A stretch of 42,129 nucleotides of DNA, from assembly GCA_023424215.1 (NCBI GenBank), contig JAFAEC010000087.1, positions 1 through 42,129 on the forward strand, given 5' to 3'. This stretch comes from Pseudomonadota bacterium. Its GTDB lineage: Bacteria; Pseudomonadota; Alphaproteobacteria; Caulobacterales; Caulobacteraceae. The position numbers and the translations under genes were made by a program. Of the stretch, positions 30,312 to 39,498 are shown piece after piece. Every line of letters starts with the position of its first letter. Within the stretch, counting starts at the first letter, position 1. Below the pieces are notes generated by a model. It was not told the origin of the DNA and made no database searches. It saw nothing but the letters and a program-made list of their open reading frames with translations.

Positions 30312-32651
30312 ATGTCCGACACGTCCGTCGACCAGTTGAGCGAGAGCGAGGCCCGGGCGGAGCTGGACCGCCTGACCGCGACGCTCCGCCATCACGACGC
30401 GCTCTATTATCGCCACGACGCGCCGGAGATCTCCGACGCCGAGTACGACGCGCTCAAGCGCCGCGCCCTGGAGATCGAGGAACACTTCCCCGATCTGACC
30501 ACCGCCGAGTCGCCGTCCCAGACCATCGGCGCCGCCGTGGCCGCGCAGTTCGCGCCGGTGCGGCACGGCGTGCCGATGCTGTCGCTGGACAACGCCTTCG
30601 CGCCGGACGAGGTGACCGACTTCGTCGCCCGCATCCGCCGCTTCCTGAAGCTGCCGGCGGACCAATCCGTCGCCTTCGTGGCCGAGCCCAAGATCGACGG
30701 CCTCTCCGCCAGCCTGCGTTACGAGAAGGGCGTGCTGGTCACCGGGGCCACCCGCGGCGACGGCCGGACGGGCGAGGACGTCACCGCCAACCTGCGCACC
30801 CTGAAGGACGTTCCGCAACGCCTCGCCGGCGCCGGGTGGCCGGAGGTCGTGGAGGTGCGCGGCGAGGTCTATTCGCCCAACGACGCCTTCGACGCCTTCA
30901 ACGCCGCGGCTGCGGCCGCAGGCGCCCGCACCTACGCCAACCCGCGCAACTTCGCGGCCGGCTCGCTGCGTCAGAAGGACCCCGCGATCACCGCTACGCG
31001 GCCGCTGCAATTCTTCGCCTATGCGTGGGGCGAGACCTCGCGATCGATCGCGGAAACGCAGTGGGAGGCGCTGCAGACGCTTCGCACCTGGGGCTTCCGG
31101 GTCAACGAGCGCTCGCAGCGTGTCGAGGACGCCGCGGGCCTGATGACGATCTACGAACGCCTGCAGGCTGACCGGGCGGCGCTCGGCTACGATATCGACG
31201 GCGTCGTCTACAAGGTCGACCGGCTGGACTGGCAGGAGCGGCTTGGCTTCATCGCCCGCACGCCCCGCTGGGCGATCGCGCACAAGTTCCCGGCCCAGCA
31301 GGCCCAGACCGTGCTGGAAGGCATCGACATCCAGGTCGGCCGCACCGGCTCGCACACCCCCGTCGCACGCCTGCATCCCGTGACCGTCGGAGGTGTGGTG
31401 GTGCGCAACGCCACCCTGCACAACGCCGACGAGATCGCCCGCCTCGACGTCCGCCTCGGCGACACCGTGATCCTGCAGCGCGCCGGCGACGTCATTCCCC
31501 AGATCCTCGCCGTGGTGGATGCGGACCGCCCCGGACGCGGAGAGTCCTACGAGTTCCCGCGCATCTGCGTCTGTCCTCTGAAGACGCCGCTGGTGAAGGA
31601 GACCACGGCCTCGGGCGCCGAGTCTGTGGTGCGGCGTTGCACGGGCGAACTGGCCTGCCCCTTCCAGCGGATCGAGCATCTCAAGCATTTCGTCAGCCGA
31701 CGCGCCTTCGACATCGAGGGTCTTGGCGAAAAGCAGCTGAGCGCCTTCCATGATCGAGGCTGGATCAAGGAGCCGGCCGACATCTTCCGCCTCGCACGGG
31801 ACGAGGGGCGCCTGGCCGAGCTCAGGGCGGAGGAAGGCTATGGCGAGACCAGCGTTCGCAATCTCGTCGCCGGCATCGCAGCCCGCCGGATCATCTCGCT
31901 GGACCGCTTCATCTACGCGCTCGGCGTCCGCGACATCGGCGAGCAGACCTCGCTCGTCCTCGCCCGGGCCTTCGAATCCTGGCCGGCGTTCGAGGCCGCC
32001 TGCGTGGCCGCCGCCTCGGGCGTGCCGTCCGAGGCGTGGACCCGACTGGCGGAAACCCACGCCATTTCCCCGCGCGTGCTCCAGACCCTCGCCGCCGCCA
32101 GCCCGCCGCCGACGGATCCCTGGCCCGAGGCCCCGCTGGACCAGAAGATCGCCCTCGCCTTCCCGGGCCTCGCCGCCCCCGCGCGCCGGGGGCTCGCCAG
32201 CCTTGCCGACGGCTGGAGCGGGCTGGTCGAGGCGGCGCGCGTCGCTCGCGAGGAAGGCCCGTCCGACGCGCTGGGCCAGATCGCCGGCCTGACCGGCGTC
32301 GGTCCTGTCGCGGCCCGGGCGCTGGCGCTGTTCTTCCGCGAGCCGCACAACCGCGCCATGGTCGACGCCCTCGTCGCCGAACTGGATCGGATCGAGGACG
32401 CCGAGCGGCCGAAAACCGACACCGCCGTCGCCGGCAAGACCGTGGTGTTCACTGGCGCGCTCGAGCGCTTCACCCGCGACGAGGCCAAGGCCCGGGCCGA
32501 AAGCCTCGGCGCCAAGGTCTCGGGCTCGGTCTCGAAGAAGACCGACTATCTCGTCGCCGGTCCCGGCGCCGGCTCGAAACTGGCCGACGCCCAGAAGCAC
32601 GGGGTCAAGGTGCTCACCGAGGACGAGTGGCTGGCCCTGATCGGCGGCTAG
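30312..32651 (+). CDS. ligA: NAD-dependent DNA ligase LigA
   Basis: This 779-residue replicative ligase seals nicks using NAD. Domains in order are the Ia NMN-binding domain (HHDALYYRHDAPEISDAEYDAL), the adenylation domain with nucleophile Lys127 in EPKIDGLSASLRYE, the OB fold (ARLHPVTVGGVVVRNATLHN), a zinc site with Cys419, Cys421, Cys443 and Cys449 (CVC...C-x5-C), helix-hairpin-helix repeats (VSRRAFDIEGLGEKQL; RDIGEQTSLVLARAF), and a C-terminal BRCT domain (GKTVVFTGALERFTRDEAKARAESLGAKV). It is longer than the roughly 670 residues of many bacteria. The first zinc pair is C-x-C rather than C-x-x-C. Its stop overlaps the convergent reductase stop. Confidence 0.97.
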   Translation: MSDTSVDQLSESEARAELDRLTATLRHHDALYYRHDAPEISDAEYDALKRRALEIEEHFPDLTTAESPSQTIGAAVAAQFAPVRHGVPMLSLDNAFAPDEVTDFVARIRRFLKLPADQSVAFVAEPKIDGLSASLRYEKGVLVTGATRGDGRTGEDVTANLRTLKDVPQRLAGAGWPEVVEVRGEVYSPNDAFDAFNAAAAAAGARTYANPRNFAAGSLRQKDPAITATRPLQFFAYAWGETSRSIAETQWEALQTLRTWGFRVNERSQRVEDAAGLMTIYERLQADRAALGYDIDGVVYKVDRLDWQERLGFIARTPRWAIAHKFPAQQAQTVLEGIDIQVGRTGSHTPVARLHPVTVGGVVVRNATLHNADEIARLDVRLGDTVILQRAGDVIPQILAVVDADRPGRGESYEFPRICVCPLKTPLVKETTASGAESVVRRCTGELACPFQRIEHLKHFVSRRAFDIEGLGEKQLSAFHDRGWIKEPADIFRLARDEGRLAELRAEEGYGETSVRNLVAGIAARRIISLDRFIYALGVRDIGEQTSLVLARAFESWPAFEAACVAAASGVPSEAWTRLAETHAISPRVLQTLAAASPPPTDPWPEAPLDQKIALAFPGLAAPARRGLASLADGWSGLVEAARVAREEGPSDALGQIAGLTGVGPVAARALALFFREPHNRAMVDALVAELDRIEDAERPKTDTAVAGKTVVFTGALERFTRDEAKARAESLGAKVSGSVSKKTDYLVAGPGAGSKLADAQKHGVKVLTEDEWLALIGG

Positions 32652-33637
32652 CGGTTGAGCGCCCCCCGCGCCGCCTCGGCGTAGCGGTGGCCCGATGCGG
32701 CGCCCCTGGGGAAGACGGCCTCGATGCGCCGAAGATCCTCCTCGCTCAGGACGATCTCCGTCGCGGCGACGTTCTCTTCCAGGGTCCGGAGACGACGGGT
32801 GCCGGGGATCGGCACGAGATGCTCGCCTTGGGCCAGCACCCAGGCCAGCGCCAGCTGCGCCGCGGTCACCCCTCTGTCGGCGGCGATCGCCGCGACGGCG
32901 TTCACAAGGTCGATGTTCTTCTGGAAATTCTCGCCCATGAAGCGCGGGTTCGAACGGCGGAAGTCGTCCGGCGCGAGGTCGTCGATCGAGCGGATCTCTC
33001 CGGAAAGGAAGCCTCGCCCCAGCGGGCTGTAGGGCACGAAGCCGATGCCCAGCTCCTCACAGGTGGCCAGAAGTTCGTCCTCCGGGTCGCGGCTCCACAG
33101 CGAGTATTCAGTCTGCAGGGCCGTGATCGGATGGGTCGCATGCGCCCGCCGCAAGGTGGCCGGCGCGGCTTCGGACAGGCCGAGGAAGCGGACCTTGCCC
33201 TCCGTCACCAGCTCGCCCATCGCCCCCACCGTCTCCTCGATCGGCGTGTCCGGGTCGACGCGGTGGAGGTAGTAGAGATCGACGTGATCCATGCCGAGAC
33301 GCTTCAGGCTGCCCTCGATAGCGCGGCGGACGTTGGCGGGCGAGCCGTCGACGCTCAGCTTCGTCCGGTCCGCGTTGTAGCCAATGCCGAACTTGGTGGC
33401 GACGAAGGCCCGCCCCCGCCGGTCCGCCAGCGCCCTGCCGACCTGGATCTCGTTGGTGTGCGGCCCGTACATCTCGGCCGTGTCGAAGAAGGTGACGCCG
33501 AGGTCGAGCGCCCGGTGGATGACGGCCGTCGCCTGGGCCTCGTCCGCGGCCTGACCGTAGAAGGCGGCCATGCCCATGCAGCCCAGACCGATGGCCGAGA
33601 CCTCAGGGCCCGAACGGCCCAGCTTGCGCGTCTTCAT
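32648..33637 (-). CDS. Aldo/keto reductase
   Basis: This 329-residue TIM-barrel, NADPH-dependent oxidoreductase belongs to the broad AKR group (YajO/Tas/AKR13-like). It starts MKTRKLGRSGPEVSAIGLGCMGM. The catalytic tetrad is visible as Asp52, Tyr57, Lys82 and His125 (FDTAEMYGP, VATKFG, YYLHRVDP). The cofactor loop PIPGTRRLRTLEENV follows near the C-terminus. The physiological carbonyl substrate cannot be told from sequence. The ATG at 33637 is preceded by AGGAGA (33650-33645), and that ribosome site can pair with an upstream ATCTCC. It lies downstream of the pepP-like gene on the same strand. Confidence 0.92.
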   Translation of the reverse strand: MKTRKLGRSGPEVSAIGLGCMGMAAFYGQAADEAQATAVIHRALDLGVTFFDTAEMYGPHTNEIQVGRALADRRGRAFVATKFGIGYNADRTKLSVDGSPANVRRAIEGSLKRLGMDHVDLYYLHRVDPDTPIEETVGAMGELVTEGKVRFLGLSEAAPATLRRAHATHPITALQTEYSLWSRDPEDELLATCEELGIGFVPYSPLGRGFLSGEIRSIDDLAPDDFRRSNPRFMGENFQKNIDLVNAVAAIAADRGVTAAQLALAWVLAQGEHLVPIPGTRRLRTLEENVAATEIVLSEEDLRRIEAVFPRGAASGHRYAEAARGALNR

Positions 33638-33643
33638 GAGCGC

Positions 33644-33694
33644 ATCTCCTGAATGTGTGGGAGCCGGCGGCGCGTCCGTCGGCTCATGGGAGAT
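33644..33694 (-). promoter_or_regulatory. Nested inverted repeats that could cover the aldo/keto reductase ribosome site
   Basis: On the minus strand ATCTCC (33694-33689) can pair with GGAGAT (33649-33644), which is the Shine-Dalgarno of the reductase gene. Inside this lies GAGCCG (33685-33680) paired with CGGCTC (33666-33661). The fold could limit translation, or act as the terminator of the upstream aminopeptidase gene. Confidence 0.4.
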
Positions 33695-33709
33695 GGGCGC
33701 CGATCGGCC

Positions 33710-35524
33710 TTAATTCAAGGGCGCGCAGGCCCGCTCCAGCCACGCCCTGGCCTCGCCGTCCAGCAGCGGCCCGACCTTGGCGAGGGTTTCCGCATGATAG
33801 GCGTCGACATAGGCGCGCTCGTCGGCGGTCAGCAGGTCGGCGTCGATCAGCTTGCGGTCCAGCGGGGCGAAGGTGAGCTGCTCGAAGCCGTGCATCGGCC
33901 GCTCGCCGCCGGGGACGGGCTCGGGCGGGGTGACGACCTGCAGCGTCTCGATGCGGATGCCCCAATGGCCCTCGCGGTAATAGCCCGGCTCGTTGGACAG
34001 GATCATGCCGGTCAGCAGCGGCTGGCTGTTGACCATCTTGGCGATCCGCTGCGGCCCCTCGTGCACGCCGAGGTAGGAGCCGACGCCGTGGCCGGTGCCG
34101 TGGTCGTAGTCGAAGCCCTGCATCCAAAGCGGCAGGCGCGCCAGGGCGTCGAGCTGGTGGCCGGTCGTGCCGGCCGGGAAGCGGACCGTGGCCATGGCGA
34201 TATGGCCCTTGAGCACCAGGGTGAACATGCGCCGCTGGTCGGCCGAGGGCTCGCCGACGGCCATGGTGCGGGTGACGTCGGTGGTGCCGTCCAGATACTG
34301 GCCGCCGCCGTCGACCAGCAGCAGGGAGCCCTTCTCGATGCGGCGAATCCTGGCCCCGACGGGCTTGTAGTGTGGCAGGGCCCCGTTGGGGCCGGCCCCG
34401 GCGATGGTGTCGAAGGACAGGTCCTTCAGCGCCCCGGTCGCCTCGCGGAAACGCTCCAGCGTCTCGGCGATCTCGCGCTCGTCGGGCAGGGTCTCCTGCG
34501 CCACCGTATCGACCCAGTGCAGGAAGCGGCTGAGCGCCGCGCCATCTCGGATGTGAGCCTGCCGGCTGCCCTCGATCTCGACCGGGTTCTTGGTCGCACG
34601 CGGCAGGGTGCACGGGTCCATCGCCCGCACCACCTCCGCGCCGGCCGCGGCGAGCCGGTCGAAATACCAGGCCGACGACTGGCCGGGATCGACCAGCACC
34701 TTGAGTCCCTTCAAGCCATCCAGCGCGCTCTCCAGCGCCTCAGGCGCCTCCAGCCGTACGGAATCGCCCAGCCATCCGGGCAGTTCGTTCGTGACCTTGC
34801 GCGGATCGAGGAACAGTCGCGCCGACCCGTCCGCCTCGACCACGGCCTGTCCCAGCGGCAGCGGGGTCCGGATGACGTCGCCGCCCCGGATGTTGAACAG
34901 CCAGGCGACCGAGGCGGGCGCCGTCAGCACCGCCGCGTCCGCCCCCTTCTCGCGGATCGCGGCGCCGATCCGCGTCCGCTTCGAGGCGCTGGACTCGCCG
35001 GTGTAGCGCTCCTCGTGAGGAACGGCCGGCGCGGACGGCTGGGCGGGGCGCGCCTCGCCCCAGGCGAGGTCCAGAGGATTGGCTTCGACAGGCTTCAGCG
35101 TCGCGCCTGCCTTCTCCGCGGCCAGCCCGAGGGAGGTCAGGGCGTCGGGGCTGTGCAGCCGGGGATCATAGCCGATCACCGATCCGGCGGGGACAGTCTC
35201 CAGCCATCGGGCGAGGCCGTTGTCCTCCAACGCATGGATCTCGAACTGCGCGGGATCCACCTGGGCCCTGACCTGCACCGTGTACCGGCCGTCCGCGAAG
35301 ATCGCCGCCCGATCCTTCAGCACCACCGCGGCGCCTGCCGATCCGGTGAAGCCGCTTACCCAGGCGAGGCGCTCATTGGCGTCTGGCAGGTACTCGTTCT
35401 GGTGCTCGTCCTCATGCGGGACCAGCAGGCCGTCGAGGCCCTGCTCGGCCATCTTCGCCCGCAGAAGGGGCAGGTGCTTCGCGGCGAAGGACGGATCGGT
35501 GGTTTCGTCGAAGGACTGTCGCAT
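33710..35524 (-). CDS. Aminopeptidase P family (M24B) metallopeptidase
   Basis: This 604-residue protein is the long form of Xaa-Pro aminopeptidase. It has two N-terminal creatinase-like domains (LRAKMAEQGLDGLLVPHEDEHQNEYLPDANERLAWVSGFTGSAG..., about 15-310) and then the pita-bread catalytic domain. Metal ligands are visible as Asp pair LLVDGGGQYLDGTTDVTRT, His in HGTGHGVGSYLGVHEGP, Glu in LSNEPGYYREGHWGIRIE and the last Glu in IETLQVV. It should release an N-terminal residue before Pro in the cytoplasm. A C-terminal extension (about 545-604) is typical of this subgroup. It lies downstream of pepA, separated by a terminator. Confidence 0.94.
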   Translation of the reverse strand: MRQSFDETTDPSFAAKHLPLLRAKMAEQGLDGLLVPHEDEHQNEYLPDANERLAWVSGFTGSAGAAVVLKDRAAIFADGRYTVQVRAQVDPAQFEIHALEDNGLARWLETVPAGSVIGYDPRLHSPDALTSLGLAAEKAGATLKPVEANPLDLAWGEARPAQPSAPAVPHEERYTGESSASKRTRIGAAIREKGADAAVLTAPASVAWLFNIRGGDVIRTPLPLGQAVVEADGSARLFLDPRKVTNELPGWLGDSVRLEAPEALESALDGLKGLKVLVDPGQSSAWYFDRLAAAGAEVVRAMDPCTLPRATKNPVEIEGSRQAHIRDGAALSRFLHWVDTVAQETLPDEREIAETLERFREATGALKDLSFDTIAGAGPNGALPHYKPVGARIRRIEKGSLLLVDGGGQYLDGTTDVTRTMAVGEPSADQRRMFTLVLKGHIAMATVRFPAGTTGHQLDALARLPLWMQGFDYDHGTGHGVGSYLGVHEGPQRIAKMVNSQPLLTGMILSNEPGYYREGHWGIRIETLQVVTPPEPVPGGERPMHGFEQLTFAPLDRKLIDADLLTADERAYVDAYHAETLAKVGPLLDGEARAWLERACAPLN

Positions 35525-35548
35525 GGCCGAGCCATAGCACCGGCCACG

Positions 35549-35579
35549 AAAAAGGGGAGAGGCGACCGCCCCTCCCCTT
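35549..35579 (-). terminator. Intrinsic terminator of pepA
   Basis: On the minus strand AAGGGGAGGGGC-GGTC-GCCTCTCCCCTT forms a 12-bp stem (one G-U pair) with a 4-base loop, followed by a run of T continuing to 35549. It begins 8 bp after the pepA stop and lies before the aminopeptidase P gene. Confidence 0.85.
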
Positions 35580-35586
35580 CAGTTCG

Positions 35587-37062
35587 TCAGACCTCGTAGC
35601 GGTCGGCCACCATGCGGTCGAGGGTGCGCACCCCCCATCCGACCGCGCCGTCCGGCACCGTGGGGTTCTTGCTGTCCTTGACCCAGGCGGTCGGCGCGAT
35701 GTCGATGTGCGCCCAGGGCACGCTGTTGGTGAAGCGCTGCAGGAAGAGGGCGGCGGTGATCGATCCGCCCGCGCGGCCGTTGCCGGTATTCTTCACGTCG
35801 GCGATCGGACTGTCGATGTGGCGCTCGTAGGCGGCCGGAATCGGCATCCGCCAGACGTTCTCGCCGACCTTCGGGGCCGCCTCGAGAATGGCGCCCGCCA
35901 CCTCGTCCGAGTTCGAGAACACGCCCGCGTACTCCAGACCCAGGGAGACAATCATGGCGCCGGTCAGGGTCGCCAGGTCGATCATGAACTTCGGCTTGAA
36001 GCGGTCCTGGGTGTACCAGAGGCAGTCGGCCAGAACGAGCCGGCCCTCGGCGTCCGTGTTCAGAACCTCGACCGACTGGCCGGACAGGGACATGACCACG
36101 TCCCCCGGACGCTGCGCCTTGCCGTCGGGCATGTTCTCCACAAGGCCCAGCACGCCGACGGCGTTCACCTTCGCCTTGCGGCCCGCCAGCGCGTGCATGA
36201 CGCCGGCCACGGCGGCGGCGCCGCCCATGTCCCACTTCATCTCTTCCATGCCGTCGGCCGGCTTGATCGAGATGCCGCCGGTGTCGAAGCAGACGCCCTT
36301 GCCGACGAAGGCGATCGGCGCGTCGCCGGCCTTGCCGCCGTTCCACTTCATGATCGCGACCTGGCTCTCACGCTCGCTGCCCTGGCCGACGGCCAGCAGG
36401 GTGCGGAAACCGAGGTCCTCCAGCTCCGACTCGCCGAGGATCTCGACTTCGAGGCCCAGCTTCTCCAGCGCCTTGACCCGACGGGCGAACTCGGCCGGGT
36501 AGAGGATATTGGCCGGCTCGCTGACCAGATCGCGCGAGAACTCGACGGCGTCAGCCACCGCCGCGAAACCGTCGTAAGCGGCGCGGGCGGCGTCCACGTC
36601 AGACGCGACGACCCGGATCGTCTCGATCGACGGCGTTTTCTCCGGCTTCAGCGTCGTCCGGTACTTGAGGAACCGGTAGCTGGCGAGACGCGCGGCGAAG
36701 GCCGCCCGCGCGGCCTGATGCGCGCTGAGGTGAGCGGCGTCGATGGTCAGGATCTTGGCGCCGGACAGCTTGACGGCCTGGTAGGCGGCTCCGGCCGCGG
36801 CTTCGAGCGCCAGATCGTCGAACTTTTCCGCCTCGCCCGCTCCCGTGAGAACCACGGTCTGCGCCTCGACACCAGCGGGCGCTGCGACGATCAGGGTGCT
36901 GTTCGAGCCGCCGGTGAACCGGCTGGCGCCCATCGCCCGCGTCAGGGCGCCGGAGGCCACCTGGTCGAGCTGTGCGCCCGCGCCACTCAGCTTGCGACCT
37001 TCGTTGACCAGCACCGCCAGAACTTCGGCGGTGCCCGTGGACGCAACAAACTCGATATTCAT
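35587..37062 (-). CDS. pepA: Leucyl aminopeptidase PepA (M17)
   Basis: This 491-residue cytoplasmic di-zinc aminopeptidase removes N-terminal residues, with Leu favoured. The variable N-terminal domain (about 1-170) is followed by the catalytic domain. Metal and catalytic residues lie in FVGKGVCFDTGGISIKPADGMEEMKWDMGGAAAV and in the family signature NTDAEGRLVLAD. DLATLTGAMIVSLG and ADVKNTGNGRAGGSITAALFLQRF are also conserved. In some bacteria PepA doubles as the XerCD accessory DNA-binding protein, and whether it does so here is open. ATG 37062 is preceded by GGGAG. It diverges from lptF. Confidence 0.95.
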   Translation of the reverse strand: MNIEFVASTGTAEVLAVLVNEGRKLSGAGAQLDQVASGALTRAMGASRFTGGSNSTLIVAAPAGVEAQTVVLTGAGEAEKFDDLALEAAAGAAYQAVKLSGAKILTIDAAHLSAHQAARAAFAARLASYRFLKYRTTLKPEKTPSIETIRVVASDVDAARAAYDGFAAVADAVEFSRDLVSEPANILYPAEFARRVKALEKLGLEVEILGESELEDLGFRTLLAVGQGSERESQVAIMKWNGGKAGDAPIAFVGKGVCFDTGGISIKPADGMEEMKWDMGGAAAVAGVMHALAGRKAKVNAVGVLGLVENMPDGKAQRPGDVVMSLSGQSVEVLNTDAEGRLVLADCLWYTQDRFKPKFMIDLATLTGAMIVSLGLEYAGVFSNSDEVAGAILEAAPKVGENVWRMPIPAAYERHIDSPIADVKNTGNGRAGGSITAALFLQRFTNSVPWAHIDIAPTAWVKDSKNPTVPDGAVGWGVRTLDRMVADRYEV

Positions 37063-37197
37063 CTACAGCTCCCGCCGGGATGTACGCCCCGGTCTCGCGC
37101 GATTGGGCATTGGGCGCGCGGTTTCACCGGCGCGACTGGCTGTGTATTAGATGCGCTCCCGCACCGCCACCCGCAACCGGGCGATTTCCTGCCGCTC

Positions 37198-38331
37198 ATG
37201 ACGCTGATTCAAGGCTATCTTTTTCGCCAGATCGCCCGGCCCGTCGTCGGGGCGTGCGCGGCCTTGGCTGGAATCGGCATCCTGAGCCAGAGCCTCGACC
37301 AACTCGAGATCATCGTCGAACGCGGCCAGAGCGTCTGGGTCATGGTCAAGCTGACCCTTCTGGCGGTGCCGCAGCTTCTGGCCGTCATCATTCCGATCGG
37401 ACTCTTCGTCGGCGCCCTCATCGCCCTGACACGGCTGCAGCGCGAGCAGGAACTGACCGCGATCTTCGCCTCGGGCGTCACGCGCTGGTCGGCGATCAAG
37501 CCGGCGGTGATACTCGCCGCGATCGCCGCCGTTCTGACCCTGGCGATCACCACCGTTCTGCAGCCGTGGGCCCAGCGCCAGGCGCGGGCCGAGGCCTTCG
37601 CCGTCCGCACCGACCTGGCGGCCCTGCTGGTCGAGGAGGGTCGTTTCGTCCAGGGGCCGGAAGGCCTCACCGTCTATGTCCAGCAGATCGAGCAGAACGG
37701 CCTGCTGAAGAACATCTTCATCTATCAGACGGACGGGGACCGGGTCGCCACCTGGGATGCCGCGGAGGCGCGGTTCTCACGCATCGACGGCGAGCCGATC
37801 CTGACCCTGATCGATGGCTCCTGGCAGCGCTATTCCAGCCGCGGCGTACTGGAGCACCTGTCCTTCGGCCGCCAGGACGTGCCGCTCGGCGCCTATGCCG
37901 AAGTGACGGAAGACATTCGCTACAAGCCCTCGGATCTCTACCTGACCCAGTTGTTCAATCCGTCGCCGCGCGATCTGGGACGGGTCGGCACAGCGGGGGA
38001 GCTCGCTGCGGAGGGGCACTCGCGCCTGTCCGCCCCGCTCTACGCCCTCGTGGCCATGGCCATGGCCGTGGCCGCCATCCTTGGGGGGGCCTTCAGCCGG
38101 ACCGGCTACGGCTTCCGTATCGCCAGGGCCGCGGCCGCCTTTCTGGTCGTCCGGATCGTCGGCTACGGGGTGGTCGCCGCCAGCGCGTGGAACGGCTGGC
38201 TGAACGTGCTCCAGTACCTTCTGCCCATGGTCGCGACCGCGATCGCCCTGCGTCTGCTGTTCCGGGCCCTGAAACCGCGAAAGCGACGGAGCTGGGGCCC
38301 CTATGACCGGCTGAAGGCGAGGTTCGCGTGA
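37198..38331 (+). CDS. lptF: LPS export permease LptF
   Basis: This 377-residue inner-membrane protein, together with LptG and the LptB ATPase, extracts LPS and drives it towards the outer membrane. It has six transmembrane helices, three before and three after a periplasmic beta-jellyroll (about residues 130-270, containing GRFVQGPEGLTVYVQQIEQNGLLKNIFIYQTDGD). It starts MTLIQGYLFRQIARPVVGACAALAGIGILSQSLDQLE and contains LFVGALIALTRLQREQELTAIFASGVTRW, typical of YjgP/YjgQ proteins. I set the start at ATG 37198; the open frame further upstream only mirrors pepA. The stop overlaps the lptG start (GTGA). Confidence 0.94.
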   Translation: MTLIQGYLFRQIARPVVGACAALAGIGILSQSLDQLEIIVERGQSVWVMVKLTLLAVPQLLAVIIPIGLFVGALIALTRLQREQELTAIFASGVTRWSAIKPAVILAAIAAVLTLAITTVLQPWAQRQARAEAFAVRTDLAALLVEEGRFVQGPEGLTVYVQQIEQNGLLKNIFIYQTDGDRVATWDAAEARFSRIDGEPILTLIDGSWQRYSSRGVLEHLSFGRQDVPLGAYAEVTEDIRYKPSDLYLTQLFNPSPRDLGRVGTAGELAAEGHSRLSAPLYALVAMAMAVAAILGGAFSRTGYGFRIARAAAAFLVVRIVGYGVVAASAWNGWLNVLQYLLPMVATAIALRLLFRALKPRKRRSWGPYDRLKARFA

Positions 38332-39458
38332 ACCGCCGCACCTCCCTCCCCGTACCGTGGGTGCGGCTTGGCCGGATCGAACGCTATGTGCTGACCCAGC
38401 AGGCGCGGTCCCTGGCCATCGCCCTGGGCGTCATCGCCGCCCTGATCATGCTGATTGACTTCGTCGAGATCTCCCGCGGCGTCGGCTCGGACGTCGACCT
38501 GCCGGCGGCGCGGATTCTCGGCCTCATGCTGCTGAAATCCCCGCAGGTCATCATCCAGCTCCTGCCGTTCGTCTTCCTCTTCGGCACCCTCGCCGCCTTC
38601 GTCGGTCTCAACAGGCGCAGCGAACTCATCGCCATGCGGGCGGCCGGGATTTCGGCCTGGCGCTTCGTTCTCCCGGCCGCGGGGGCGGCCTTCATGGTCG
38701 GCGTTCTCACCGTCACGATCCTTGGCCCGGCGGCCTCGGCGGCCGATGGTCTGTTCCAGCGTGAACGGGCGCGGCTTTCGGGCGTCGCCGCTGGCTCGGC
38801 CGCGCCCCAGGCGGTCTGGATCCGGGAGGGCGACGATACGCGCCAGATGATCATTCGGGCCGAGCGGCAGGATCGCGCCAACGCCCGACTGCTCGACGTC
38901 AGCTTCTTCATCTACAGCAACGATGCGGAGGGTTCCCGCGCCTTTTCGGAACGCATCGACGCCGCTTCAGCCTCGCTCAGCGCCGGCCGCTGGCGGCTCG
39001 TCGACGCCGTCGGGGCCCAGATCGGCCAGCGCGCGGTTCGCTACGCCACCCTGGACCTCCCCTCCAGCCTCGCGGAAGACGAGGCTTTCGAACGCTTCGC
39101 CCGGCCTCAATCCACCTCATTCTGGGCGCTGCCGGCCCAGATCGGGCGCGTCGAGAACGCCGGCTTCTCCACCACGGCCTACCGGCTCCGGCTGCAGCAA
39201 CTTCTGGCGACGCCGCTGATGTTCGCGGCCATGTCGATCCTCGCCGCCGCGTTCTCCCTGCGCCTGATGCGGCTGGGCGACCTCGCCCGAATGAGCATCG
39301 CCGCCGTACTGCTCGGCTTCGGCTTCTTCTTCGTCAACCAGGCCGCTTCGGCGTTCGGATCCGCGGAAGTGATCCCGCCGTGGCTGGCGGCGTGGCTCCC
39401 GCCGATGCTGACGGCCCTCGCCGCCTTCACCTTGCTGTTTTATACCGAGGACGGCTAA
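38328..39458 (+). CDS. lptG: LPS export permease LptG
   Basis: This 376-residue partner of LptF has the same six-helix plus jellyroll layout. The N-terminal IERYVLTQQARSLAIALGVIAALIMLIDFVEISRGVG and KSPQVIIQLLPFVFLFGTLAAFVGLNRRSELIAMRAAGISAWRF are characteristic, the latter containing the coupling helix that contacts LptB. The periplasmic domain (about 130-270) carries WIREGDDTRQMIIRAERQD and LLDVSFFIY. The three C-terminal helices follow. Translation begins at GTG 38328, overlapping the lptF stop, so the two permeases are made in a fixed ratio. lptD follows 40 bp later. Confidence 0.94.
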   Translation: MNRRTSLPVPWVRLGRIERYVLTQQARSLAIALGVIAALIMLIDFVEISRGVGSDVDLPAARILGLMLLKSPQVIIQLLPFVFLFGTLAAFVGLNRRSELIAMRAAGISAWRFVLPAAGAAFMVGVLTVTILGPAASAADGLFQRERARLSGVAAGSAAPQAVWIREGDDTRQMIIRAERQDRANARLLDVSFFIYSNDAEGSRAFSERIDAASASLSAGRWRLVDAVGAQIGQRAVRYATLDLPSSLAEDEAFERFARPQSTSFWALPAQIGRVENAGFSTTAYRLRLQQLLATPLMFAAMSILAAAFSLRLMRLGDLARMSIAAVLLGFGFFFVNQAASAFGSAEVIPPWLAAWLPPMLTALAAFTLLFYTEDG

Positions 39459-39498
39459 GCGAGCCGTTCGTCCCGTCCGCCCTTCCCGAGTCCGCCGC

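Noticed and set aside
35707..37197. Upstream extension of the lptF frame through pepA
   Set aside because: It mirrors pepA on the other strand; LptF homology begins exactly at ATG 37198.
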